DNA of 64,000 bases from Chersky-840 sp963810195. Its GTDB lineage: Bacteria; Actinomycetota; Acidimicrobiia; Acidimicrobiales; UBA8190. Shown piece after piece: positions 42,030 to 52,248 of the stretch. The DNA lies in assembly GCA_963810195.1 (NCBI GenBank), contig CAWEMO010000001.1:496001-560000 (forward strand), in the 5' to 3' direction. Each line of letters opens with the position of its first letter. Within the stretch, counting starts at the first letter, position 1. Below the pieces are notes generated by a model. That model was not told where the DNA came from. It did not search any database and was given only the letters and a program-made list of their open reading frames with translations. A program made the translations under genes and the position numbers.

Positions 42030-43472
42030 ATGCGCGCCACCGCCGAGCCGGTCGAGGGCAACAGGGTCCGCCTGTCCGTCGTGGTTGACGAATCCGAGGT
42101 GGACCAGGCGCTCGACGAGACCGTTCGCCGCCTCGCCACGCAAGTGCGCGTCCCGGGCTTCCGTCCCGGCAAGGTGCCGCGGCAGGTCCTCGAGGCCCGG
42201 ATGGGCGGCGCATCTGCTCTGCGCCAGCAGGCGCTGAGCGACGCTTTGCCCGATCTTTACGCGCGCGCCGTCGTCGACACCGAGCTGGATCCGATCGCCG
42301 CTCCTGAGATCGACATCAAGTCCGGAGAGGACGGCGGCCCCGTGACCTTCGACGCCGTCGTCGAGATCCGGCCGAGCGTGTCGGTGGCGGGCTACGGCGG
42401 GCTCCAGGTGACGTTGCCGAGCCTCGAGGCCACCGACGAGGAGCTGCGCGCCCACATCGACCGGCTGCGAGAGCAGTCCGGCGAGCTGCGCGCCGTGGGT
42501 CGCGCCGCGCGCGACGGTGACCACGTCTCCATCGACCTGCACGGGACGCGACTGCGAGGCGAGGACCTGCACGTCGAGGATTTCCTCTACGAGATCGGCA
42601 GCGGCGAGCCGGTCGTCGGCCTCGACGAGCAACTGCGTGGGGCCAAACCCGGCGACATCTTGCAATTCGCGGCCCCGGTGCCAGCCGACGGCTCGGAGGA
42701 GGAGCCACAGATCCGGGTCCTGGTGAAAAACGTCAAGGAGAAGGTCCTGCCCGAGCCCTCCGACGCGTGGGCAGCCGAGGCTTCGGAATTCGACACGTTG
42801 GAAGCCCTGCAGGACGACGTGAGGGACCGGCTCCGCCAGCTCAAGGTGGTCCAGGCGCAACTCGCCATGCGCGAGCGCACCGTCGACGCGCTCATCGGGC
42901 TCGTCGCAGAGGACCCGCCCGAGGCGCTCGTGAACGAAGAGGTGCGAGAGCGCCTCCACGATCTCGGGCACCGGCTCGAGGCACGCCGGCTGACCGTCGA
43001 ACAGTTCCTCCAGGCGTCGGGCCGGGAGGAGGCGGAGTTGATCGCCGAGATCCGGGCCGACGCCGCCCGCGCCGTGCGCCTCGACCTCGCCCTGCGGGCG
43101 CTGGCCGACGCGGAGGGGATCGAGGTCACCGACGAGGAGCTCGACGAGGCCGTGGCGGAGATGGCGCAGCAGGCGGGTACCAGTCCCGCCGACCTGCGAC
43201 GCCGGCTCGACCGCGCAGGCAGGCTCCCCGCGGTACGCTCCGACAGGAGGAAGGCGAAGGCACTGACCTGGCTCTTCGACCATGTGGAGTTGGTCGACGA
43301 AGACGGGAATCCGGTGTCGAGGGACGTCTTGCACGTGGACGTCGCAGCGCAGGGAGCAGGGGAAGCCGGATCCGGCGAGGAAGAGGGCACCGCCGGTGCG
43401 GTCGAGCCCGGTGAGCGAGGGAGTGGAGACGTGCAGGCTGAGGGAACATCCACCGGGGAGGCCGAGTCGTGA
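42030..43472 (+). CDS. tig: Trigger factor chaperone
   Basis: The protein has 480 residues from the ATG at 42030. The ribosome-binding loop GFRPGKVP is at residues 43-50. The PPIase (FKBP-like) domain spans roughly residues 150-240, with FLYEIGSGEPVVGLDEQLRG. Helical C-terminal arms follow to about residue 430, ending in an acidic Gly/Glu/Ser-rich tail. It docks on the ribosome exit and shields nascent chains. Its stop overlaps clpP in GTGA, so tig and clpP are translationally coupled. Confidence 0.97.
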   Translation: MRATAEPVEGNRVRLSVVVDESEVDQALDETVRRLATQVRVPGFRPGKVPRQVLEARMGGASALRQQALSDALPDLYARAVVDTELDPIAAPEIDIKSGEDGGPVTFDAVVEIRPSVSVAGYGGLQVTLPSLEATDEELRAHIDRLREQSGELRAVGRAARDGDHVSIDLHGTRLRGEDLHVEDFLYEIGSGEPVVGLDEQLRGAKPGDILQFAAPVPADGSEEEPQIRVLVKNVKEKVLPEPSDAWAAEASEFDTLEALQDDVRDRLRQLKVVQAQLAMRERTVDALIGLVAEDPPEALVNEEVRERLHDLGHRLEARRLTVEQFLQASGREEAELIAEIRADAARAVRLDLALRALADAEGIEVTDEELDEAVAEMAQQAGTSPADLRRRLDRAGRLPAVRSDRRKAKALTWLFDHVELVDEDGNPVSRDVLHVDVAAQGAGEAGSGEEEGTAGAVEPGERGSGDVQAEGTSTGEAES

Positions 43473-44110
43473 GGGGGAGCGCCGACGCGCAGGGGTATCT
43501 GGTCCCCACGGTCATCGAGCAGACGAGCCGGGGTGAGCGCGGGTACGACCTCTACTCCCGCCTGCTCAAAGAGCGCATCATCATCCTCGGGACCCCCATC
43601 GACGACACCGTGGCCAACCTCATCTGCGCCCAGATGTTGTTCCTCGAGTACGAGGAGCCTGACAAGGACATCCACCTCTACGTGAATTCGCCCGGGGGGG
43701 ACATCACCGCCCTCTTCGCCATCTACGACACGATGAAGTTCGTGAAGCCCGACGTGTCGACCTTCTGCTTCGGCCAGGCGGCCTCCGCCGCGGCGGTGCT
43801 GCTGGCGGCCGGCGCCCGGGGCAAGCGGTTCGCCCTTCCCCACGCCCGCATCCTCCTGCACCAACCCTGGGGCGGCGCCGCGGGCCAGGCGAGCGATATC
43901 GAGCTGCAGGCCAAGGAGATCATCCGGATGCGCGATCTCCTCAACTCGATGATCTCCGACGACACCGGTCAGGACGTGGACAAGATCGCCCGTGACACCG
44001 ACCGAGACTTCGTGATCACCGCCGATGAGGCGGTGGCGTACGGCCTGATAGACGAGGTCATCACGACCCGCGACGCCGTGGGTGCCGCCGAAGCCGTTGG
44101 CGCGGCGTAG
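43469..44110 (+). CDS. clpP: ATP-dependent Clp protease proteolytic subunit
   Basis: The protein has 213 residues. The catalytic Ser106 is in GQAASAAAVL, His131 in LLHQPWGG and Asp180 in DTDRDF, in the usual spacing. It forms the double-heptamer protease fed by ClpX, encoded next. Most actinobacteria have two adjacent clpP paralogues; only one is here, so a second copy may lie elsewhere. It starts by overlap with tig. Confidence 0.97.
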   Translation: MRGSADAQGYLVPTVIEQTSRGERGYDLYSRLLKERIIILGTPIDDTVANLICAQMLFLEYEEPDKDIHLYVNSPGGDITALFAIYDTMKFVKPDVSTFCFGQAASAAAVLLAAGARGKRFALPHARILLHQPWGGAAGQASDIELQAKEIIRMRDLLNSMISDDTGQDVDKIARDTDRDFVITADEAVAYGLIDEVITTRDAVGAAEAVGAA

Positions 44111-44136
44111 GCTCGTACAGGGACGAAGGGGGAACG

Positions 44137-45411
<1,275 letters not shown>

Positions 45412-45428
45412 CGGTCTCTCTTCCGGCG

Positions 45429-46805
45429 GTGCTCGACCGCCCCGACGGTGACCTGGCGCGTCCCCGGGTCGACCAGGACATGGTGGCCTGGCTCGACGGC
45501 CACACTGACTACGAGCGGTCCATGCCGACCCGTGTGGGCGCCCCCACGTTGGATCGCATCCGCGCCCTTTGCAACCTCCTCGGGGATCCCGAGCGCTCCT
45601 ACCCCGTGGTGCACGTGACGGGCACCAACGGAAAAGGGTCCACCGCCAAGATCCTGACCGAGCTGTTCCTGGCCGCCGGCCTCAGTGTCGGCACCTATAC
45701 GAGCCCCAACCTGGTCCGGGTGAACGAGCGCCTGGCCCGCAACGGCGAGCCCATCGACGACGACGACCTCGTCGAGGTGCTCAATTCGCTGGCGATGCTC
45801 GAGCCGTTGCTGGCCGAACGCCCCACCCGCTTCGAGCTCCTGACGGCGGCCGCATTCCTGTGGTTCGCCGACAGCCCGGTGGACGTCGCCGTCGTCGAAG
45901 TCGGGCTGGGCGGCCGGTGGGACGCGACCAACGTGGTCCGGCCCGATGTGGCCCTGATCACCAACGTGAGCTACGACCACGTGGAGATCCTCGGACCGAC
46001 CCTGCGGGACATCGCCGCCGAGAAAGCGGGCATCATCAAGCCCGGGTGCCGCGTCGTGATCGGCGAGACCGACCCTGAGCTCCTCGGCGTCTTCCTCGCC
46101 GCCGCCGAGGAATGCGGTGCGGAACAGGCCTGGGTGCGCGGCGTGGAGTTCGACTGTGTCGGCAGCCGGGTCGCGGTGGGGGGACGGCTTCTCGACCTGC
46201 GTACGCCCGGCGCGCGCTACCCCGAGGTGTACCTGCCATTGCACGGAGCACACCAGGGCGCCAACGCGGCCTGTGCCGTGGCGGCGGCCGAGGCGTTCTT
46301 CGGTTCGCCTCTGGCCGACGACGTGGTCGAGCAGGCCCTCGGCGCGGTGCGGGTCCCCGGACGGATGGAGATCGTCGGGCGGGCACCGGTCGTCGTCCTC
46401 GACGGGGCCCACAACGTGGCGGGCGCGCACGCCCTGGCCGACACCCTCGTGACCGAATTCTCCCCGGGCGACCAGACCGTCGCCGTGATCGGGATGCTCC
46501 AGGGCCGGGACCCGAGTGCGATGCTCGAGGCGTTGCGCCCCGCCGGGGTCCGGACCGTGGTGGCGTGCACGGCGCCGTCGCCGCGGGCGATGCCCGCCGC
46601 GCAGATCGCCGAGGCGGCCCGCGCCCTGGGGCTCCAGGCGTTGGTGGCCGACACCGTGGAGGACGCCTTGAACCTGGCGAGGTCGCGGCTGTCGCCGGCC
46701 GGGACCCTGGTGGTGACGGGCTCGCTGTACGTGGTCGCCGATGCCCGGGCCGTGTTCCTGGGATCGACCGAATTCGCCGGTCCCGATAGCCTCTCCGAGC
46801 CATGA
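45429..46805 (+). CDS. folC: Dihydrofolate/folylpolyglutamate synthase
   Basis: The protein has 458 residues from a GTG 17 bases after clpX. The Mur-ligase signatures are HVTGTNGKGSTAKIL (P-loop, about residues 61-75), VDVAVVEVGLGGRWDATNV, and NVSYDHVEILGPTLRDIAAEKAGIIK; the C-terminal domain has VVVLDGAHNVAGAHAL. It adds glutamate to folates and, in bifunctional members, to dihydropteroate. Its stop overlaps the ndk start in ATGA. Confidence 0.96.
   Translation: MLDRPDGDLARPRVDQDMVAWLDGHTDYERSMPTRVGAPTLDRIRALCNLLGDPERSYPVVHVTGTNGKGSTAKILTELFLAAGLSVGTYTSPNLVRVNERLARNGEPIDDDDLVEVLNSLAMLEPLLAERPTRFELLTAAAFLWFADSPVDVAVVEVGLGGRWDATNVVRPDVALITNVSYDHVEILGPTLRDIAAEKAGIIKPGCRVVIGETDPELLGVFLAAAEECGAEQAWVRGVEFDCVGSRVAVGGRLLDLRTPGARYPEVYLPLHGAHQGANAACAVAAAEAFFGSPLADDVVEQALGAVRVPGRMEIVGRAPVVVLDGAHNVAGAHALADTLVTEFSPGDQTVAVIGMLQGRDPSAMLEALRPAGVRTVVACTAPSPRAMPAAQIAEAARALGLQALVADTVEDALNLARSRLSPAGTLVVTGSLYVVADARAVFLGSTEFAGPDSLSEP
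46787..46792 (+). promoter_or_regulatory. -10-like TAGCCT before ndk
   Basis: The hexamer lies inside the end of folC and ends nine bases before the ndk ATG. It may give ndk its own leaderless transcript. Confidence 0.4.
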
Positions 46806-47212
46806 ACCGCACCCTGGTGATCTGCAAGCCCGACGCCGTCGAACGCGGTCTTGTGGGCGAGCTCGTGGGCCGTCTCGAGCGCAAGGGCCTGCGCCTCGTG
46901 GCCGCTCAGCTGTGCACGATCGACGCTGCGACGGCTTCGGAGCACTATCAGGAGCATCGCGGCAAGCCCTTCTACGGGGATCTGGTGGGGTTCATCACGC
47001 GCTCTCCGTCGATGGTCCTCGTGGTCGAGGGCCCCGAGGACACCTGGCGCATCGTGCGCACGTTGATGGGCCCGACCGATCCCGCCGAAGCACCCCCGGG
47101 GACCATTCGCGGCGACCTCGGGACGGTGCTCACCGAGAACCTCGTCCACGGGTCGGACTCCGCGGACTCGGCCCGACGCGAGATCGACATCTTCTTCCCG
47201 GGTCTGACCTGA
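46802..47212 (+). CDS. ndk: Nucleoside diphosphate kinase
   Basis: The protein has 136 residues, standard length. The N-terminal TLVICKPDAVERGLVGE contains the conserved KPD. The catalytic His116 is in ENLVHGSDS, and its flanking RGDLG (Arg/Asp set) is intact. It balances NTP pools by phosphohistidine transfer. It is coupled to folC by overlap. Confidence 0.97.
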   Translation: MNRTLVICKPDAVERGLVGELVGRLERKGLRLVAAQLCTIDAATASEHYQEHRGKPFYGDLVGFITRSPSMVLVVEGPEDTWRIVRTLMGPTDPAEAPPGTIRGDLGTVLTENLVHGSDSADSARREIDIFFPGLT

Positions 47213-47397
47213 CGCGAAGGGGACCACATGGCGCCGCGCCCGGTCGCCGACGGCGCCGCGGGCCCGCGTACCGCGTCGACCTCGCCTTGTGTGGTCGGGC
47301 GAGGTCCCGTAGCCTGGGCGCCAACCCCCAGTACAGAGGCGGGAGGCCGCCCACGTTCGGCGCCGGTCCCCGCTCCACCAAGAGGTAGATCGAAGCC

Positions 47398-48429
47398 ATG
47401 CGGGACAACCGGTTCTTCTTGCTCGGCCGCGACATGGCGGTCGACCTCGGCACGGCGAACACGCTCGTGTACGTGCGCGGCCGCGGCATCATCCTGAACG
47501 AGCCTTCGGTCGTGGCGGTGAACGTTAAGGACGGCCGCCCGCTGGCGGTGGGTGCCGAGGCCAAGCGCATGATCGGTCGTACGCCCAGCCACATCCAGGC
47601 CATCCGCCCGCTCAAGGACGGGGTCATCGCCGACTTCGAGATCTGCGAGAAGATGCTCCGCTACTTCATCCAGCGCGTGCACCAGCGGCGCTTCGCCAAG
47701 CCCCGCATGGTGATCTGCGTCCCTTCGGGCATCACCGGGGTGGAGCAGCGCGCCGTGATGGAGGCGGCCGAGTACGCCGGTGCCCGCAAGGCCTACATCA
47801 TCGAGGAGCCCATGGCCGCCGCCATCGGTGCCGGCCTGCCCGTGCACGAGCCGACGGGCAACATGGTCGTCGACATCGGCGGCGGCACCACCGAGGTGGC
47901 GGTCATCTCGCTCGGCGGCATCGTCACGAGCCAGTCGGTGCGCATCGGCGGTGACGAGCTCGACGAAGCCATCATCTCCTACATCAAGAAGGAGTACAGC
48001 CTCGCGCTGGGTGAGCGCACCGCCGAGGAGATCAAGATCGCGCTGGGCTCGGCATTCCCGCTCGAAGAGGAGCTGCACGCCGAGATCCGGGGCCGCGACC
48101 TCGTGACCGGCCTCCCCAAGACGATGGTGGTGTCCACCGAGGAGATCCGCAAGGCCATCGATGAGCCGGTGTCGGCCATCATCGACGCCGTCAAGGTGAC
48201 GCTCGACAAGACGCCGCCCGAGCTCGCCGCCGACATCATGGAGCAGGGGATCGTGCTCACCGGTGGCGGCGCCCTGCTGCACGGCCTCGACGCCCGGCTC
48301 CAGGAGGAGACCGGCATGCCCATCGTGGTGGCCCGCGATCCCCTGAATTGCGTGGCGATCGGGAGCGGCCAGTGCCTCGAGGAGTTCGAAGCGCTCAAGC
48401 AGGTCCTCATCACGTCCTCTGCCGGGTGA
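47398..48429 (+). CDS. mreB: Rod-shape determining protein MreB
   Basis: The protein has 343 residues and is actin-like: VDLGTANTLVYVRGRG (phosphate 1), VCVPSGITGVEQRA, VDIGGGTTEVAVISLGG (phosphate 2), and a late LTGGGALLHGLD. Length and motifs are normal. It forms filaments that guide cell-wall synthesis, so the organism is probably rod-shaped or derived from a rod. The 185-base gap before it contains GTAGCCT at 47310-47316, a possible -10 for an mre operon with a normal leader. mreC follows after 111 bases. Confidence 0.97.
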   Translation: MRDNRFFLLGRDMAVDLGTANTLVYVRGRGIILNEPSVVAVNVKDGRPLAVGAEAKRMIGRTPSHIQAIRPLKDGVIADFEICEKMLRYFIQRVHQRRFAKPRMVICVPSGITGVEQRAVMEAAEYAGARKAYIIEEPMAAAIGAGLPVHEPTGNMVVDIGGGTTEVAVISLGGIVTSQSVRIGGDELDEAIISYIKKEYSLALGERTAEEIKIALGSAFPLEEELHAEIRGRDLVTGLPKTMVVSTEEIRKAIDEPVSAIIDAVKVTLDKTPPELAADIMEQGIVLTGGGALLHGLDARLQEETGMPIVVARDPLNCVAIGSGQCLEEFEALKQVLITSSAG

Positions 48430-48540
48430 TGGGCGCCCGCGCCAGGCGCGGCCCTCGCTTCGCCATGGCGGGTCGGGACCCACTGTCGCGGATGTTGAGC
48501 GCCGGGGGTCCCGGCATCCGTTTCTGAGCACGGTCCTCGG

Positions 48541-49387
48541 ATGCCGAGGAGGACACGGCGGGCGCGGCGGGCTCGGCGGGGGCTGACCGTCGGCCTCCTG
48601 GTGCTGGCCTCGATCGCCATCATCACGCTCGACTACCGCGGCCAGGCCCACGGCGTCATCTCGGGGGCCAAGCGTGCCGCTCATGATGCCTTCGCGCCGG
48701 TCCAGCGCGGTGTCGACGCGCTCGTGCACCCCGTGGGCAGCTTCCTCTCCGGTGCGGTGCACGGCGGTGACCTCCAGTCCCAGAACGCCAAGCTGCGGCG
48801 CGAGATCGGCGCCCTCCAGCGCCAGGTGCTCATCACCCAGGCGGCCCGCGAGCAGCTGCGCACCCTCGAGCGGCTCGACCAGCTGCCGTGGGTCGGCGAC
48901 ATCCCGACGGTCACCGCGCAGGTCGACGCGTTGAGCCCGTCGGACTTCGCGGCCACGGTGCAGCTCGACAAGGGCACGACCAGCGGTGTGGCGGTGGGTA
49001 TGCCGGTGGTCGGGGGTGCGGGCCTCGTCGGCCAGGTGATCGAGGTGTGGTCCTCGGGATGCACGGTGCGCCTCATCACCGACGTGGCGTCGTCGGTCGG
49101 CGTGCGCTTCGGCACCGGGGAGAACCTTGCCCTGGTGCAGGGCTCGGGCCTGGGACGGGATCTGGCCGTGAACCTCGTGGCCCCCGGGACCGCACTGCAC
49201 AAGGGGGAGGTGCTCACCACGAGCGGGCTGCAGGACGCGGCAGTACCCCCCCGACATCCCCGTGGCCACCATCCGGTCGTTCAGCTCGACCCCGTCGGCC
49301 ACCCAGGAGACGGTGACGGCCCGGCCCCTCGCCGATCTGGCCGTCCTGCAGTACGTCGACGTGCTCCAGTGGAGCTCCGCGCCGTGA
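48541..49387 (+). CDS. mreC: Rod-shape determining protein MreC, frame broken by an apparent 1-base insertion
   Basis: The N-terminal transmembrane segment (about residues 15-33), a coiled coil (LQSQNAKLRREIGALQRQV) and the beta-barrel domain read in one frame up to LTTSGLQDA at about 49238. The correct continuation (YPPDIPVATIRSFSS, then TARPLADLAVLQYVDVL) is in the next frame and stops at 49387. Removing one base near 49237-49241 restores a normal MreC of about 281 residues. As given, the first frame instead runs on into mreD. MreC scaffolds MreB to PBP2. A sequencing or assembly error is more likely than a true mutation in a normally essential gene. Confidence 0.9.
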
Positions 49388-49950
49388 CACGGTCCCGGGG
49401 GGCCCAGCGCGTGAGCGGGAACCTGACGACGGCGGACGTGGCGCGGTGCACGGTCGTGGTCGTGGTCGTGCTGGTGGTGCAGCACACGCTCCTCGACGGC
49501 GTGCGGGTCGACGGTGCGCACCCTGATCTCATGCTGCTCCTGCCGGTGGCGGCGGGGTACGCGGCGGGCCCTGACCGGGGGGCGGTGTTCGGGTTCTTCA
49601 CCGGTCTCGTGGCCGACCTGTTCCTCCCCACCACCTTCGGCCTCTCCGCCCTGGTGGGGTGCCTGCTCGGGTTTGCCACGGGCATGGCCACGCGGGGGCT
49701 GGTGCGCAGCTCGTGGTGGTTGCCGTCCGTGGTGGCGGCGGTGGCGACGGCCGCGGGCATGGGGGCGTACGCGATCCTGGGGGCCGTGCTCGGCGACCCC
49801 GGGATGCTCAAGACCTATCTGGTGCCGGCCCTGGCGGTGTCGACGCCCTTCGCGGCGCTGCTCGCCGTGCCCGTCCTGCGCTTCGTGTCGTGGGCGGTGC
49901 CCGAGCCCGGGCCGAGCCACGGCGCGCCCGCAGCGGGGGGGGCGCGGTGA
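49384..49950 (+). CDS. mreD: Rod-shape determining protein MreD
   Basis: The protein has 188 residues from the GTG overlapping the restored mreC stop in GTGA. About five transmembrane segments are present, with MreD-like features: the N-terminal helix VVVVVVLVVQHTLLDGVRV, DLMLLLPVAAGYAAGPDRG and GFFTGLVADLFLPTTFGLS. It stabilises the Mre complex in the membrane. The C-terminus is a short Pro/Ala/Gly tail. Confidence 0.92.
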   Translation: MTRSRGAQRVSGNLTTADVARCTVVVVVVLVVQHTLLDGVRVDGAHPDLMLLLPVAAGYAAGPDRGAVFGFFTGLVADLFLPTTFGLSALVGCLLGFATGMATRGLVRSSWWLPSVVAAVATAAGMGAYAILGAVLGDPGMLKTYLVPALAVSTPFAALLAVPVLRFVSWAVPEPGPSHGAPAAGGAR

Positions 49951-50052
49951 GGCTCGGCCGCCGCCGCTTCGCCCTCAAGCTGCGCAGCGCGGACACCCCG
50001 CGCCCGCGCGCCGCGCCCGGCGCGGTTCTCCGCGAGCCGCCTCCGTCATCCC

Positions 50053-52177
50053 TTGCGGAGCACCCACGTCTACCCCAAGCCCAAGGCGCCGCGCCCGGCC
50101 CGCTCGCACGAGCCCACCGGCCCGCGCATGCGGCCCCGGCGCACCGTCGTCGACCGGGTCATGGCGGTGAGCGAGCCTTCCGCACCGCGCACGGTCATCC
50201 GCCTGCGCGTGCTCGGGCTCGTCGTCGCCGCCTTGTTCTCGCTCATGTTCATCAGGCTGTGGTACCTGCAGGTCCTCGACACCACCGCGTATTCCAAGAC
50301 CGTGACGGCCAACCAGGTGCGCGACCTCGAGGTCCCCGCGCCGCGGGGGCTCATCACCGACCGTAACGACGACATCATCGTGGGCGACCAGGTGACCCAG
50401 GACATCACGTTGTCGAGGGTGTCGGCCCAGGAGCACCCCCAGGTGGTCGGTCAGCTCGCCGCGCTCCTCGGGATCTCCTCCGCCCAGATCCAGGCGGACC
50501 TCGCCAACGACCAGTACAGCCTGTACAAGCCGGTGCCCATCCTGGAGAACGCGCCGCTCTCCGACGTGCTCTACATCGGCGAGCACGCCTCGATGTTCCC
50601 CGGCGTCTCGACCGTCGCCGACACCAACCGCACCTACCCCCTGGGCCAGACCGGTGTGCAGATGCTCGGGTACGTGGGCCAGATCACGAGCCAGCAGATC
50701 CGGGCCAACCAGGGCAAGGGCTACCAGCTCGGCGACCTCTTCGGGCAGAGCGGGCTCGAGAACCAGTACCAGGCGTCCCTGCGGGGCCGCCCGGGCACCG
50801 ACAAGGTGGAGGTGGACGCGCGACGGACAGGTGGTCGGCAGCCTGGGCGAGACGCCCCCCACCTCCGGGGACGACGTGGTGACCAACATCGACTCGGGGC
50901 TCGAGCAGACCCTGCAGCAGGCACTCGACGCCGAGATCGCCTCGCTCAAGGGCAAGTCCACGGAGGGCGCCGCCGTCGCCCTCGACCCGCAGACGGGGGC
51001 GGTCCTGGCCCTGGTGTCGTCGCCGACGTACAACCCGACATGGTGGACCAACGGGATCTCCACGGCGCACTTCAACGCCATCCAGTCCACGGGCGCCCTG
51101 AACGACAACGCCATCCAGGGGCTCTACACGCCGGGGTCGACGTTCAAGCTCGCCACGGCCACGGCCGCCCTCCAGACCGGTCTCATCACGCCGGGTTACA
51201 CCTTCGACGACACCGGGGCCTACACCATCCCCGGGTGCGCCACGGGGGGGTCGGGTTGCACCACCTACCACGACAACGAGGGCGAGGTGGGCGGCACCAT
51301 CAACGTGTCCCAGGCGCTCACGGTGTCGAGCGACATCTTCTTCTACAACCTGGGCGTCCAGTTCTGGAACGACTACAAAGCCGACGGCCGCTTCGGCGAG
51401 TACCCGATCCAGAACGCGGCGGCCCAGCTCGGGTACGGGGACGTGACGGGGATCGACCTCCCCGACGAGACCCAGGACGCCCGCGTCGACTCGCAAAAGG
51501 TCGTCGATCGCGAGCACGCCCAGGACCCCAAGGACTACCCGAACAACGGCTGGTACACGGGGAACAACCTCGAGCTCGCTTTCGGCCAGGGCGGCACGGT
51601 GATCACCCCCATCGAGCAGGCGGTCGCCTACGCCACCTTCGCCAACGGGGGCACCCGCTACGTCCCCGAGGTGGCGGCGGGCATCGTGAACGCGCAGGGC
51701 AAGGTGGTCCGGTCCGTCGCCCCCCGGGTGGCCGGGCACGTCTCGTACTCGCCCGCCGACTACCGGGCCCTCCTCCAGGGGTTCGAGGGCGTGGTGCAGG
51801 ACTCCAAGGGCACGGCCTACGGCGCCTTCACCGGCTTCCCCCTGTCCACATTCCCCCTGGCGGGCAAGACGGGGACGGCCACCACCAACGAGCAGCAGCC
51901 CAACTCCTGGTTCGTGGGATGGGGCCCCGTTCCCGACCCCCAGTACCTCATCGCCGTGGTCGTCCAGGGCGGGGGCTACGGGGCCCAGGCCGCCGCTCCG
52001 GTGGTGCGCCAGGGGTTCGACTACCTGGTGGCCCACCCTGAGGCCCCCGTCCACCTCGCCCCGCCGGCCTCGGCGGTGGCGGTGGCGCCCACCCTCCCTC
52101 CGCCCACGACCACGACGACCTCGACCCCCGGTGGGCGGGCCACGACCACGACGACCGCCCCCGCGAACACCGGGTAG
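50053..52177 (+). CDS. mrdA: Penicillin-binding protein 2 (MrdA), frame broken by an apparent 1-base insertion
   Basis: The N-terminal region is a basic, Pro-rich cytoplasmic stretch, one transmembrane helix (LGLVVAALFSLMFIRLWYL) and the PBP dimerisation domain with LEVPAPRGLITDRN. After VEVDA at about 50817-50822 the frame shifts by one base. The transpeptidase domain (GAAVALDPQTGAVLALVSSP) is in the next frame and ends at 52177 in a Thr/Pro tail. Active-site motifs are all present: TPGSTFK (nucleophile Ser), SSD, and LAGKTGTA. It cross-links peptidoglycan for cell elongation with MreB-D. The start is uncertain: TTG at 50053, or a GTG at 49947 in another frame. No rodA follows. Confidence 0.88.
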
Positions 52178-52232
52178 GCGGAGCCGAGCGCCCATGGCTC
52201 GGGTTCGGCACCGACGGTGGCGGGGACGGCTC

Positions 52233-52238
52233 TAGACT
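52233..52238 (+). promoter_or_regulatory. -10-like TAGACT before the radical SAM gene
   Basis: The same hexamer as before tig ends ten bases before the ATG. No ribosome binding site is seen. Confidence 0.5.
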
Positions 52239-52248
52239 CATCGGCCAC

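Noticed and set aside
48541..49950. A 469-residue MreC-MreD fusion protein
   Set aside because: The frame crosses from MreC into MreD only because of a one-base insertion near 49240. The proper MreC end and a GTGA-overlapping MreD start are visible in the right frames.
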